DNA of 64,000 nt, taken from assembly GCA_963709325.1 (NCBI GenBank), contig CAVPVV010000003.1, positions 3,906,001 to 3,970,000 of the forward strand, written 5' to 3'. A model generated the notes under the pieces. That model was not told where the DNA came from. It was given only the letters and a program-made list of their open reading frames with translations, and did no database searches. A program made the translations under genes and the position numbers. How positions within the stretch are numbered: the stretch's first letter is position 1; the number at the start of each line of letters is the position of its first letter. Origin of the DNA: VFZN01 sp963709325. GTDB lineage: Bacteria > Acidobacteriota > Vicinamibacteria > Vicinamibacterales > UBA2999. Shown here piece by piece: positions 24,753 through 34,721 of the stretch.

Positions 24753-27215
24753 ATGGCGATGGTGGACGATCGCACGGGCCTCGACGCGGCTTCGCTGGCC
24801 GCCGGAATCTCCAACCATCTGCAATTCACGCTCGGACGCCTCCCCAATCTCGCCACGCCGTACGACTGCTATCACGCGCTCGCGCTCGCGGTCCGCGATC
24901 GGTTGCAGCTGCGATGGGTGCGGACCAGCCAGACTTACCTGGCCGAGCGGAGCCGGATGACCTGCTACTTGTCGGCCGAGTTCCTGCTCGGGCCGCACCT
25001 TGGCCAGAACCTGGTGGCGCTCGGCATCGAAGAGGCCGCGCGCGAAGCGGTCGCCTCTCTCGGGCACGATCTCGACGTCCTGCTCGCCGAGGAGGAGGAG
25101 CCTGGACTCGGCAATGGCGGTCTCGGCCGGCTGGCGGCCTGTTATCTCGACTCGCTGGCCACGCTGGAGCGTCCGGCAATCGGCTACGGCATCCGCTACG
25201 AGTTCGGGATCTTCGATCAGGAGATCCAGAACGGCTGGCAGGTGGAAGTGACCGACAAGTGGCTGCGGCGCGGCAATCCGTGGGAGATCGCCAAGCCGGA
25301 GATCGCGTTCTACGTGTTGCTGGGGGGCCGGACGGAGAACTTCCGCGACAGCCGGGGACGCTACCGCGTCCTGTGGGTGCCGTTCCGTGTCGTCAAGGGG
25401 ACCGCGCACGACACGCCGATCCAGGGCTATCGCACCGGCACCTGCAACACGCTCCGGCTGTGGAGCGCCGAGGCAGTAGAGTCGTTTGACTTCGATGCCT
25501 TCAACACCGGCGACTACTACGCCGCGGTGCGCGACAAGATGCAGTCGGAGACGGTGAGCAAAGTGCTCTACCCGAACGACCGGGCGATCGGCGGCAAGCA
25601 GTTGCGTCTGTCCCAGCAGTATTTCTTCGTATCCTGCTCGCTGCAGGACATGCTGCGGCGCGTTTCGCTCAACGGCGATTCGGTGTCGCGATTCGCGGAT
25701 CGCTTCGCGGTGCAGCTCAACGACACGCACCCGGCGTTGGCGGTTCCGGAGCTGATGCGACTGCTCGTCGACGAGCACCAGCTGCCGTGGGACGAGGCCT
25801 GGGCAATCACCGTCCGCACGTTCGGCTACACCAATCACACGCTGCTGCCCGAGGCATTGGAGACCTGGCCGGTGGCGATGCTGGCAGATCTTCTGCCCCG
25901 CCACCTCGAGATCATCTACGAGATCAACGCGCGTTTTCTCGCGGAGCTCCGGACCCGTTTTCCTGGCGACGAGGCCCGCGTCCGCCGGATGTCGATCATC
26001 GACGAGACCGGCGGCCGATCGGTGCGCATGGCCTACCTCGCGACGGTCGGCAGCCACGCGATCAACGGCGTCGCAGCGCTTCATTCCGATCTGCTGAAGT
26101 CCAGCCTGCTGCGCGACTTCTACGAGCTCTGGCCGGAGCGCTTCAGCAACAAGACCAACGGCGTCAGCCCGCGCCGCTTCCTCACCGTTTCGAACCCCTC
26201 GCTAAGGGGACTGATCACCCGAACCATCGGTGACACCTGGATCGCCAACCTTGACGAGGTGCGGCGCATCGAAGCGCGTGTCGAGGACGCGTCGTTCCGC
26301 GACGAGTGGCGTGCGGTGAAGCGCACGAACAAGCAGCGCCTCGCCGAATACATCCACGCCGAGACCGGCATCGAGCTGGACCCGGCCTGGCTCTTCGACG
26401 TGCAGGTCAAGCGGATTCACGAATACAAGCGGCAGCACCTGAACGTGCTGCACATCATCGCGATGTACCACCGGCTGAAGACCGACCCGTCGTACGCGCC
26501 GCCGCCGCGGGCGTGCATCTTCGGAGGCAAGGCCGCGCCCGGCTACACGATGGCCAAGCGGATCATCCGGGTCATCACCGCCGTCGCCGAGACCATCAAT
26601 GCCGACCCGGTTGTCAACCCGAGGCTCCGCGTCGCGTTCATCCCTGATTTCAACGTCAAGAACGGCCAGATTATCTATCCGGCCGCGGATCTCTCCGAGC
26701 AGATCTCGACCGCGGGCAAGGAGGCGTCGGGCACCGGCAACATGAAGTTCACGCTGAACGGCGCGTTGACTATCGGCACGCTCGACGGCGCGAACGTCGA
26801 GATTCGCGAGGCGGTCGGCGCCGACAACTTCTTCCTGTTCGGGCTGACGGTGGAGCAGGTGTCCGCCCTCACCCGGGACGGCTATCGCCCCGAGGATCGG
26901 CTGCGCGAAAATCCCAAGCTGGCTGGCGTCCTGGATCTGCTGGCCAGCGGCCATTTCTCGCGGCACGAGCCCGACGTCTTCAGGCCGGTCGCCGACGATC
27001 TTCGGAATCACGACCCCTACATGGTGCTCGCCGATTTCGGATCGTACGCGGCCTGCCAGCAGCGAGTCAGCGATGCGTGGATCGATCAGGACCGCTGGAC
27101 GCGAATGTCTATCCTCAACGCGTCACGAGCCGGGCGGTTTTCCTCGGATCGGGCGATCCGCGAGTACTCCGACGAGATCTGGCACCTGCCCACCATCCGC
27201 ATCGAGAAAGACTGA
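24753..27215 (+). CDS. glgP: Glycogen/alpha-glucan phosphorylase
   Basis: An 820-residue GT35 enzyme that releases glucose-1-phosphate from alpha-1,4-glucan using pyridoxal phosphate. The active site is unmistakable: EPGLGNGGLGRLAACY near the N-terminus, and KEASGTGNMKFTLNGALT carrying the PLP-lysine region near the C-terminus. I chose the ATG at 24753, which follows a TAGACT hexamer at 24739-24744 by 8 nt; 24759 is an alternative. Phosphofructokinase follows 15 bp downstream, linking glycogen breakdown to glycolysis. Confidence 0.96.
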   Translation: MAMVDDRTGLDAASLAAGISNHLQFTLGRLPNLATPYDCYHALALAVRDRLQLRWVRTSQTYLAERSRMTCYLSAEFLLGPHLGQNLVALGIEEAAREAVASLGHDLDVLLAEEEEPGLGNGGLGRLAACYLDSLATLERPAIGYGIRYEFGIFDQEIQNGWQVEVTDKWLRRGNPWEIAKPEIAFYVLLGGRTENFRDSRGRYRVLWVPFRVVKGTAHDTPIQGYRTGTCNTLRLWSAEAVESFDFDAFNTGDYYAAVRDKMQSETVSKVLYPNDRAIGGKQLRLSQQYFFVSCSLQDMLRRVSLNGDSVSRFADRFAVQLNDTHPALAVPELMRLLVDEHQLPWDEAWAITVRTFGYTNHTLLPEALETWPVAMLADLLPRHLEIIYEINARFLAELRTRFPGDEARVRRMSIIDETGGRSVRMAYLATVGSHAINGVAALHSDLLKSSLLRDFYELWPERFSNKTNGVSPRRFLTVSNPSLRGLITRTIGDTWIANLDEVRRIEARVEDASFRDEWRAVKRTNKQRLAEYIHAETGIELDPAWLFDVQVKRIHEYKRQHLNVLHIIAMYHRLKTDPSYAPPPRACIFGGKAAPGYTMAKRIIRVITAVAETINADPVVNPRLRVAFIPDFNVKNGQIIYPAADLSEQISTAGKEASGTGNMKFTLNGALTIGTLDGANVEIREAVGADNFFLFGLTVEQVSALTRDGYRPEDRLRENPKLAGVLDLLASGHFSRHEPDVFRPVADDLRNHDPYMVLADFGSYAACQQRVSDAWIDQDRWTRMSILNASRAGRFSSDRAIREYSDEIWHLPTIRIEKD

Positions 27216-27230
27216 TCGGTTCGGCAACCC

Positions 27231-28325
27231 ATGGACACATCGCGGAAGATACGCATCGGGATCGTCACCGGGGGCGGAGACTGCCCTGGTCTCAACGCCG
27301 TGATCAGGGCCGTTGCCAAGGCGGCCGGGCGCCGGGGCTGGGAAGCGATCGGCGTCCTCGGCGGCTACGAGGGGCTGCTCGAGCCACGGCAGTATCGATC
27401 GCTCGACTACCGCGAGCTCGGCGGCCTGCTGAATCGCGGCGGCACGATTCTCGGCACCAGCAATCGCGGGCGGTTCACCGCGAAGGTGGGACATGGCGAG
27501 GCCCAGGGCTTGCCTGCCGAGCTCCTCGACGAATCGAAGCAGGGGTTCGAGGCGCTCGGTCTGCACGCACTCGTGGCGATTGGCGGCGATGGCTCGCTCA
27601 GCATCGCCCAGCAGCTCTTCGCCCACGGCATTCCGATCGTCGCCGTACCGAAGACCATCGACAACGACCTCGCCGCGACGGTGATGACCTTCGGGTTCGA
27701 TTCCGCGGTGGCCTGCGCCACCGACGCGCTCGATCGCCTCCACACCACCGCCGAGAGCCATCAGCGTGTGATGGTGCTCGAGGTGATGGGCCGCTACGCC
27801 GGCTGGATCGCCATCTACGCCGGCATCGCAGGCGGCGCCGACGTGATCCTGATTCCAGAGATCCCGTTCCGCTACGAACGCGTCTGTGCCAGGATTGCCG
27901 AGCGCGAAGCGGCGGGACGTCATTTCAGCATCGTCGTTGTCGCGGAAGGGGCGCGCCCGGACGGCGGCGAGTTCGTGACCAGCGCCGATCAACCAGCCGA
28001 TCGCGAAGCACGGCTCGGAGGCATCGGCGCGCAGGTGGCAGCTGAAATCGAGCGGCGCACCGGAAAGGAGACACGGTCGATGGTGCTCGGGCACCTGCAG
28101 CGCGGCGGACCGCCGACGAATTTCGACCGCGCGTTGTGCACGCTGTTCGGCACGACCGCGGTGGAGCTGATCGCCGAGGGGCGCTTCGGCCGCATGGTCA
28201 CCTATACCGGAGCGACGCTGGACAGTGTCCCGATTGCCGAGGCCGTCGGACAGTTGAAGCGCGTCCCACCGACTGGCGCTTTCGTGCGCGGGGCGCGCGC
28301 GCTCGGCATCGCCCTGGGCGACTGA
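27231..28325 (+). CDS. pfkA: 6-phosphofructokinase
   Basis: A 364-residue PFK of the ATP/PPi superfamily that phosphorylates fructose-6-phosphate. Motifs are GGGDCPGLN (15-23), IGGDGS (117-122) and PKTIDND (140-146), followed by MGRYAGWIA and GHLQRGGPP. The Gly in GGDG at the position of E. coli Gly104 favours ATP. The Lys of PKTIDND (E. coli Gly124 position) is usual in PPi enzymes. The cofactor is therefore ambiguous, and I lean to ATP. It sits between glgP and a transporter gene whose ATG overlaps its stop (TGATG). Confidence 0.92.
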   Translation: MDTSRKIRIGIVTGGGDCPGLNAVIRAVAKAAGRRGWEAIGVLGGYEGLLEPRQYRSLDYRELGGLLNRGGTILGTSNRGRFTAKVGHGEAQGLPAELLDESKQGFEALGLHALVAIGGDGSLSIAQQLFAHGIPIVAVPKTIDNDLAATVMTFGFDSAVACATDALDRLHTTAESHQRVMVLEVMGRYAGWIAIYAGIAGGADVILIPEIPFRYERVCARIAEREAAGRHFSIVVVAEGARPDGGEFVTSADQPADREARLGGIGAQVAAEIERRTGKETRSMVLGHLQRGGPPTNFDRALCTLFGTTAVELIAEGRFGRMVTYTGATLDSVPIAEAVGQLKRVPPTGAFVRGARALGIALGD

Positions 28326-29924
28326 TGGAGCCAATCGCCGAATTCCTCGTCCGGCAGCCGCTGCTGTCCCTGTTCCTGGTCATCGCCAGCGGCTACGCGA
28401 TTGGCGCCATCAACTTGAAGGGTCTGTCGCTTGGCGTCGGCGCGGTGCTCTTCACCGGCCTCTTCGTCGGCGCACTCGTCCCCAAGGCGCAACCGCCGGC
28501 CCTGGTCGGCACCCTGGGACTGGTGATGTTTCTCTACGGCATCGGGGTGCAATACGGACGCCAGTTCTTTGCGGGTCTGGCCGGCCGTGCCGGCCGCCGC
28601 TACAACCTCCTGGCCATCATCGCGCTCGCATCAGCGACGGCGACGACCCTGGTCGGCCAGCGGCTGATCGGCGCCTCGACGGCAATGGCGGCGGGGCTCT
28701 TCGCCGGGTCGAACACGAATTCGCCGACGTTGCAGGCCGCACTCGAGGCCGCCGGCAACCTGGAACCTGCCGTCGGCTACAGCCTGACGTATCCGTTCGG
28801 CATCGTCGGGGTGATCCTCTGCATGTATGTCGTGCAGCTGCTGGTCCGCCCGAAGCTCGAGCCGGCCGCACGGTCCGGTCTTGCAGACCCTTGAAGTTGC
28901 CGTTCAATCGGACGAGGTGATCGGCCGGCCGCTCGGCGAGATCCTGCCGGCGCTGCCGGGAGGCGTGCGGGTGCTGGTGGTGCGCGTGAACCAGCAGAAC
29001 CGCCAGCCGGATACCGAGGCGCTGGTGTCCCGCGGCGACGTGCTGCTCCTCGGCGGGTCCGACGCGAACACGCTGGAGATTGCGCGGGCCTCCCTCGGAG
29101 AGCGCGTGCACGACCGTGTCATCACCGATCGGCGCCAACTCGATTTGCTGCGCGCCTTTGTGTCGGCGCCGGGACTCGGTGGCCGGCGAGTTGCCGAACT
29201 GCGCGTCCCCGGCGGCCTCGACGTCAGCGTGGCCTTCGTTCAACGCGGCGATACCGAGCTGCTCGTCACGCCGGACCTGACGCTCGAATCCGGGGACCGG
29301 GTCGGCGTCCTCGCCCCGCGCGAGGCGTTCCCGGAACTGCGGCGCTTCTTCGGCGATTCGATTCGCGGGACGACGGAGTTCAGCTACGTCGCCCTCGGCA
29401 CCGGCATGGTACTCGGCGCGCTGCTGGGCAGCATCGCGGTCCCGTTGCCGGTGATTGGTTCGTTCAAGATGGGAGTCTCCGGCGGGTCGCTGCTCGCCGC
29501 ACTCGTGCTCGGCAAACTCGGACGGACCGGCCCTTTGACCTGGACGATGCCACTCTCGGCAAACCTGACGCTGCGTAACTTCGGATTGTCGGTGTTCCTC
29601 GCCCAGGTCGGCATGGCGTCGGGCGGGCCGTTCATCGACGGCGTGGCCTCAGGTGGCCCGGCGTACCTGCTCGCGGGCGCGGCGATCGTGATCGCCCTGT
29701 CGATGACCACTTTGCTCGTCGGCCACTACGTGATGCGAATCCCGTTCGACGACCTTCTTGGCATCACGTCGGGAGTGAGCGGCACGCCCGCGATTGTTGC
29801 TTACGCCAGCCGGACCTTTCCTTCGGACCGGGTGGAGATTTGCTACGCGATGATCTTCCCGGCCGCCACCATCCTGAAGATCGTCATCGCCCAGGTGATG
29901 ATTGCGTTGGCGAGGGGCGGCTGA
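28325..29924 (+). CDS. AspT/YidE-type transporter with central TrkA_C domains, frameshifted near 28875
   Basis: The N-terminal ~185 residues have 5-6 helices (LFLVIASGYAIGAINLKG, AAGLFAGSNTNSPTLQAALE). The C-terminal part, one frame on, has two TrkA_C/RCK-C-like segments (GRPLGEILPALPGGVRVLVV, RRVAELRVPGGLDVSVAFVQ) and then more helices with GITSGVSGTPA. This is the aspartate-alanine antiporter (AAE) fold. Deleting one G in GGTCCGGTC near 28871-28880 restores one ~532-residue protein. The substrate could be an amino or organic acid. It is coupled to pfk by a TGATG overlap, and its 3' end overlaps a convergent gene by 41 bp. Confidence 0.8.
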
Positions 29925-30732
29925 TGGTCGTGGCGAGCGCGTGGTGGTCGGAGATCGCCATCGGCTGAATCGCGGTCGCACCTGCAGCCAACCCGCGCAC
30001 GAAGATCCAGTCGAGCTGCATGCCAAGCGCGTCGTGGGTTGCGACGTGTCCAGTGATGGCCGACTGGAAGCCTCTTCCCTGCATGAAGCGCAGCAGGCCG
30101 TGTCGCTGTTGGCTGGAGAACGGGATCGGAATCGTGTGGAACAGCCACAGGTTGTCGTTGGTGTTGAAATCGCCGCCGACGATGGCCGGATTCGCGCTGG
30201 CGTCGATGTCGTCCATGACCGCGCTGAGCTGCTCGACTCGGTCGGCGATGTTGATGCGCGTATCCAGGTGAACGTCGTACACCAGGATCCGGCCGGCCGG
30301 CGTCTCGACCGCTACCCCGAGCGCGATGCGATGCCGGCTGCGAAAACTGAGGTCGAACCGCTTCAAGGGCAGGACGTGCGGCTCTTCGAGCGGCTCGCGT
30401 GCGAGGATGGCGAGGCCCATGGTCCGGTGAGCGTCGAGTGCGAACGCTGGACGAAACGCCGCGTGCAACCCGGTCTTTTCGGCCAGGCGCGAGGCGACGT
30501 CACTGCCGCCATCCCGCTCGATGACTTCCTGAAGAAGAACGAGGTCGGCGCCCGGGACGAGCTGCCGCTCGGCAAGCTCGGCGGCGATCGTGTCGATGTC
30601 TTCGCGCATCGCGAGGTTGAGGGAGACGATCCTCAACGAGGCCGAACTGGGCGCCGTTGGATTGGGACGAGCGCCCGGAACCGCGCCCCACAGCAGCAGC
30701 GCACAGGCAATCGCGAGAAGCCGTACCAACAT
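29884..30732 (-). CDS. Endonuclease/exonuclease/phosphatase family protein
   Basis: A 282-residue DNase I-like protein with an N-terminal signal (LVRLLAIACALLLWGAVPG). Fold motifs are RIVSLNLA, the metal-binding Glu in VLLQEVIE, YDVHLDTR, VGGDFNTND and the terminal MAISDHHALA. Exported members are nucleases, sphingomyelinases or phosphatases; the specific substrate is unclear. The ATG at 30732 was chosen because the signal begins there. Its 3' end overlaps the transporter's by 41 bp. It lies 11 bp from the upstream barrel-protein gene, suggesting co-transcription. Confidence 0.85.
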   Translation of the reverse strand: MLVRLLAIACALLLWGAVPGARPNPTAPSSASLRIVSLNLAMREDIDTIAAELAERQLVPGADLVLLQEVIERDGGSDVASRLAEKTGLHAAFRPAFALDAHRTMGLAILAREPLEEPHVLPLKRFDLSFRSRHRIALGVAVETPAGRILVYDVHLDTRINIADRVEQLSAVMDDIDASANPAIVGGDFNTNDNLWLFHTIPIPFSSQQRHGLLRFMQGRGFQSAITGHVATHDALGMQLDWIFVRGLAAGATAIQPMAISDHHALATTISRPSPTQSSPGR

Positions 30733-30743
30733 CGATCTCCTGC

Positions 30744-31373
30744 TCAAAACGCAACAATCAGGCCGGCCGTCAGGTCCGCCTGATACGTCGGCGAAATGTT
30801 GAACGCGATCGCGCAACCGAAGCCGCCGCAGACGCCGGCTCCGCCGAGGTTCACGATCGTCATGTAGCCCCGCGCGTCGAGCCGCAGCCCGAGGTTGCGG
30901 GTGAGATTGGCCTTCACCCCCGCCCCGGCGCCAATCGCAAAGCGCACTTCCGTGTCGCCGGGCACGGCGTAGCGAGTGATGCCGAGCAGCCCCGAAAGAA
31001 ACGGGCGGGCGCGGTCGTTGGTCAGGTCCTGGGTGCCGCCCACCATTATCTGATCCACCTGGGCGTGGACGTAGGACGGCGGATCGAAGTCGCTCGAGCG
31101 GACCTTGAGCCTGGCCTCCTCGTGGCTGTAGAGCGCTTCGAACTTGAGGCCGTCGGCGGGAGGACCGTACACCACGTCCACGATCGCGCCGAAGCTCGGT
31201 CCCCCATCGTCGTCCACAACCGGCCCGGCCGTGACCTGCGAGATGCTGCCGCCGACCCGGTATCCGTAGAAGGGGCTGATCTCGACGGTCTGCGCCTCAG
31301 TCGAGGCCGCGGTCGCGAGCACCAGGAGAGCGCTCGCCACCAGAAGCACGAAGATGCGACAGCGTTGGCCCAC
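30744..31373 (-). CDS. Outer-membrane beta-barrel protein (OmpA/OprF-type 8-strand)
   Basis: A 209-residue protein with a signal peptide (RIFVLLVASALLVLATAAS...AQ). About eight beta strands follow, and the chain ends with ADLTAGLIVAF, a typical C-terminal Phe barrel signature. There is one Cys pair (GVCGGFGC). The function is structural or porin-like; nothing more specific is visible. The start is a GTG at 31373, because earlier in-frame codons have no signal peptide. It is probably in one unit with the downstream EEP-family gene. Confidence 0.7.
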   Translation of the reverse strand: MGQRCRIFVLLVASALLVLATAASTEAQTVEISPFYGYRVGGSISQVTAGPVVDDDGGPSFGAIVDVVYGPPADGLKFEALYSHEEARLKVRSSDFDPPSYVHAQVDQIMVGGTQDLTNDRARPFLSGLLGITRYAVPGDTEVRFAIGAGAGVKANLTRNLGLRLDARGYMTIVNLGGAGVCGGFGCAIAFNISPTYQADLTAGLIVAF

Positions 31374-31417
31374 GAGAGAAGGATAACGAGTTGGAAACCT
31401 TGCGGCCGCCGAGGGGG

Positions 31418-32684
31418 TCAGGCCGGGCCGGTAGCACCCGGCCGCTTGTGGCGATACATCGCGGCGTCGGCCGCGTTGACCAGCCCCTCGAGGGTCAAAC
31501 GGTTCCCGCTGTCGTAGCGCGACACGCCGATGCTCATCGCCAGCGGGTAGGCCAGACCCGACCCGCCGTTGAACTTGTCGACGTGCCACTTCAGGCGGTT
31601 GGTGATGGTGGCGATGTCGTCGGGCGGGACGATGACCAGGGCAACGAACTCATCGCCGCCGATTCGGGCGAGGACGTCCGCGGCCCGGAACGAGTTCTTC
31701 ATCGCCTCGGCAGCGGCGACGATCAGCGTCGAACCGGCATCGTGCCCGTGTTCGTCGTTGATCACCTTCAGCCCGTCGATGTCAACGTAGAAGACCGCTG
31801 CGCCCTTCTCGTGGGTCACGGCGTCCTGCAGCACCCGTGAGCCATTCACGAGAAAGCCTCGCCGGTTGAGGAGACCGGTGAGATCGTCGGTCATCGCCAG
31901 CTGGCGCAGCTGCAGCTCGGCTTCGCGCAGCTCGGTCACGTCCTGGGCGTGCCCGAGCACGTACGATGGCTTTCCGGGTTCGTCGATGCGAACGTTGCGG
32001 TACTTCCAGGCCAGCTCGCGCCCGTTCGCCGCCTGCACGTACATCATTCCGGAGTCGTGGCCGACGTGCTCCATCCGCTCGAGGTAGAGCGAGAACACCT
32101 CGCGCGAAATCGGACTGAGCACGGCGCGCATGGTCTGTCCGATCACCTGCTCGGCGGTGTAGCCGGTCATCGCGAGTGCCGCCTGATTGACCGACAGCAG
32201 CCGCCCTTCCATGTCGTGAGTGCAGATCAGCCCCTGACCGCTCTCGACCAGATGGCGATAGCGTTGTTCGCTTTCGGCGAGGCGCGCCTGCGCGTCGTGA
32301 AGGTCCGTGACATCGACGGCGACGCCGCCGACCAGGTGCCGTCCGTCGGGACCCGGGAATGGGAACCGCACGATCTTCCATTGAGCGGCGGCGGTGCCTT
32401 GGAGCGGCACTGGCGGTGCTGCTCTCGAGCGGCGATCCGGTCTCGAGCACCCGCGCGTCGTGCCTCCGGACCGTATTAGCGAGATCCGCCGGCAGCCACG
32501 CCCCAGCCTCGCGCCCTTCGACGTCGGCGGCCCGGACGCCGAAGAGCTCCTCCATGGCGGGATTGATGTACAGGTAGCGTCCCGCTTCATCCTTGACGAA
32601 GACCACGATCGGGCTGTGGTCGAGAAACGACTTCAGCAGCTCGCCGTCGAACTCGGCCCGGAAGGTACGCCGGTCATCGTCCAT
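31418..32684 (-). CDS. PAS-PAS-GGDEF diguanylate cyclase, frameshifted near 32410
   Basis: The N-terminal frame gives a PAS domain (FLDHSPIVVFVKDEAGRYLY, MEELFGV). After ~92 residues the frame shifts by one base. A second PAS (GLICTHDMEGRLLSVNQAAL) and a GGDEF domain (DDLTGLLNRRGFL, ARIGGDEFVALV, SIGVSRYD) follow. GGDEF makes cyclic di-GMP from GTP, and its catalytic motif is intact. Removing one base near 32400-32420 joins VLETGSPLESSTAS to VPLQGTAAAQWK in a ~421-residue protein. No membrane segment is seen, so PAS sensing should be cytoplasmic. Confidence 0.8.
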
Positions 32685-32907
32685 TGGTGTCGACTCGCTC
32701 CGCTTACGATTTGAGGCGGATGCGTGGGGGGCACAGCCGCGCTAGAAGCGTAACAGACTTGATGCTGGGGTGGCGCCTCGCGTCGTCCTCGTCCTGCCTC
32801 TTATCGGTCTGAATGTTCTGGCCGTCAAGGCTCAGGCGTCTGCTTCACGTTCCTTCACTGCCTGGTTCGGCTGCGCATCGAGCAGCCTGTTGGTAGACTG
32901 CGCGCGC

Positions 32908-34671
32908 ATGCGCTTCTCGATTCACCTGCTGAAAGTGCTGGTCGTGGCAGCGGGCCTTTGGCCTGCCTCGCCCGTTGGCGCACAACCGGCCCAGGTTCCT
33001 GCCGTGGGAATTCAGGGACGGCTCCAATCGTTTGCCAAGTCAAGCGCCCGGACCGTCGCGGCCGACGCCATGGGGCTGACGCAATCCGGCAGGCAACTCT
33101 GGGCGCTGGAGCCGTCGACCGCGGCCGACCCGTCGAAGCCGATGCTGGTGATCGTCGCGGGCCTCGACGATCAGGCAAACGGCGCCGGGGTGGTGCTCCA
33201 GCTCCTGGAGTGGTGGTTCGGCAATCCCGCCGCGGCGCCGCTCCGGCAGCGCTGGCAGATCGCGGCGTTGCCGTGCGCGCGGCCGGAATCGTGCGGGGAG
33301 GGACCGACGACGGCGCCCGGCGAGCCACTCGCGTTTCCGCCTGCCGGCTCCTTCTTCGATGGCAAGGTCGATCCAACGCCGCAGTACGTGTGGCGCTGGG
33401 TGACGATGCAGGCGCCAACGGTGGTGGTGGACGTGCGCGGGTCTGCGCTGCCGCCGGCGTGGGAAGCGAACACGCTGGCGATGCCGCTCGTGAGCGGGGC
33501 TGCGCCCGCCCAGGCCGGTACGCTCGCCGCCGCGCTCGATACGGCAGGCAAGGGAGCGGCGTGGTCGGCGCCGGTGGCTGCGCTGCGGCTGACCTCCAGC
33601 CCCGATCTCGCCGCCGAAGCGCTGCGCCGCATGCTCGGGCGCGCAGCCAGCGCCGCGTCGCCGCTGCGCACGACGATGGTCACCCGCGCCGCCCGCCAGC
33701 CGCTCGATGTCGCGCGGCTTCTTGCGCCGAAGTACCCGGCGCAGCCGATCATGAGTTACATCCCGGCGCTCGCCTGGTCGGGGTCGCTCCGCCTGGCCCA
33801 GATGACCGGCGAGACCAGGTTCCGCGACAAGCCTCTCGCGGACATGGCGCCGTTTCTCAGCGGAAAGACACCGGCGATCGCCGAGCCGTACCTTCTCACC
33901 AGCCTCGCCGGCCACCTCGCGTTCGCGGACCTCGCGGCGATCGACGGCAACCAGGACGCGGGAGCGCTGGCGCGGAAGGGCGCCGACTTCATCCTGCCCG
34001 AAGCCCCGGGAGAGATCGTGCGCTTCCCGCGGAAGTGGACCGACGACATGTTCATGGCAACGAGCGTGCTCGCCCGCGTCAGCGCGCTGACGACCGACGA
34101 GCGGTACGCCACCGCGGCGGGGCGCTTGCTGACGACCTACGCCGCCGATCTGCAGCGTCCCGACGGCGTCTTCATCCACGCGAAGGAGGGACCGCATGCC
34201 TGGGGACGCGGCAACGGCTTTGCCGCGTTCGGCCTGATGGAGGCGCTGACCTATCTGCCGGCGGGTTGGTCCGACCGGGCCGCCGTGCTCGCGAGCTACC
34301 AGAAGCTGATGAAGGGTCTGGCGGCGCAGCAGGCGCCGGACGGCATGTGGCGCCAGGTCGTGGACGAACCGGGCAGCTATCGCGAGTTCACCGTGACCGC
34401 GATGGTGCTCACGGCCCTCGCTCGGGGTGTGCGGCTTGGCTGGCTCGAGCCCGGCGAGTTCCGGCCGGTGGCCGATCGCGCCTGGCGCGGTCTCCTGGCG
34501 CGCATCGCGGAAGACGGGACGCTGCTGGACGTGTGCACGGGGACCGGATCGGGCCCGACGAAGGAGTACTACCTTACGCGCGCGGGGCTATCCGGACCGG
34601 ACGATCGCGGCGGCGCCATGGGCCTCACCGCCGCGATCGAGATGGAAATGCTGCGTGGGCGATCGCGCTAG
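32908..34671 (+). CDS. Exported glycoside hydrolase, GH105/GH88-like unsaturated glucuronyl hydrolase
   Basis: A 587-residue protein with a signal peptide (LLKVLVVAAGLWPASPVGAQ). Residues ~40-260 form an alpha/beta region of unknown type (MLVIVAGLDDQANGAGVVLQ). Residues ~270-587 form an (alpha/alpha)6 barrel with KWTDDMFMATSVLARV, KEGPHAWGRGNGFAAFG and QQAPDGMWRQVVDEPGSYRE. These match enzymes that remove unsaturated uronic acids after pectin or rhamnogalacturonan lyase action. I chose the ATG at 32908, 8 nt after TAGACT (32894-32899). The role in polysaccharide breakdown is family inference. Confidence 0.8.
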   Translation: MRFSIHLLKVLVVAAGLWPASPVGAQPAQVPAVGIQGRLQSFAKSSARTVAADAMGLTQSGRQLWALEPSTAADPSKPMLVIVAGLDDQANGAGVVLQLLEWWFGNPAAAPLRQRWQIAALPCARPESCGEGPTTAPGEPLAFPPAGSFFDGKVDPTPQYVWRWVTMQAPTVVVDVRGSALPPAWEANTLAMPLVSGAAPAQAGTLAAALDTAGKGAAWSAPVAALRLTSSPDLAAEALRRMLGRAASAASPLRTTMVTRAARQPLDVARLLAPKYPAQPIMSYIPALAWSGSLRLAQMTGETRFRDKPLADMAPFLSGKTPAIAEPYLLTSLAGHLAFADLAAIDGNQDAGALARKGADFILPEAPGEIVRFPRKWTDDMFMATSVLARVSALTTDERYATAAGRLLTTYAADLQRPDGVFIHAKEGPHAWGRGNGFAAFGLMEALTYLPAGWSDRAAVLASYQKLMKGLAAQQAPDGMWRQVVDEPGSYREFTVTAMVLTALARGVRLGWLEPGEFRPVADRAWRGLLARIAEDGTLLDVCTGTGSGPTKEYYLTRAGLSGPDDRGGAMGLTAAIEMEMLRGRSR

Positions 34672-34721
34672 CTGAGTGTCGCGCCGGCGGTGGCTGAAAA
34701 TGGCACTCAAAGCCATTCTAA

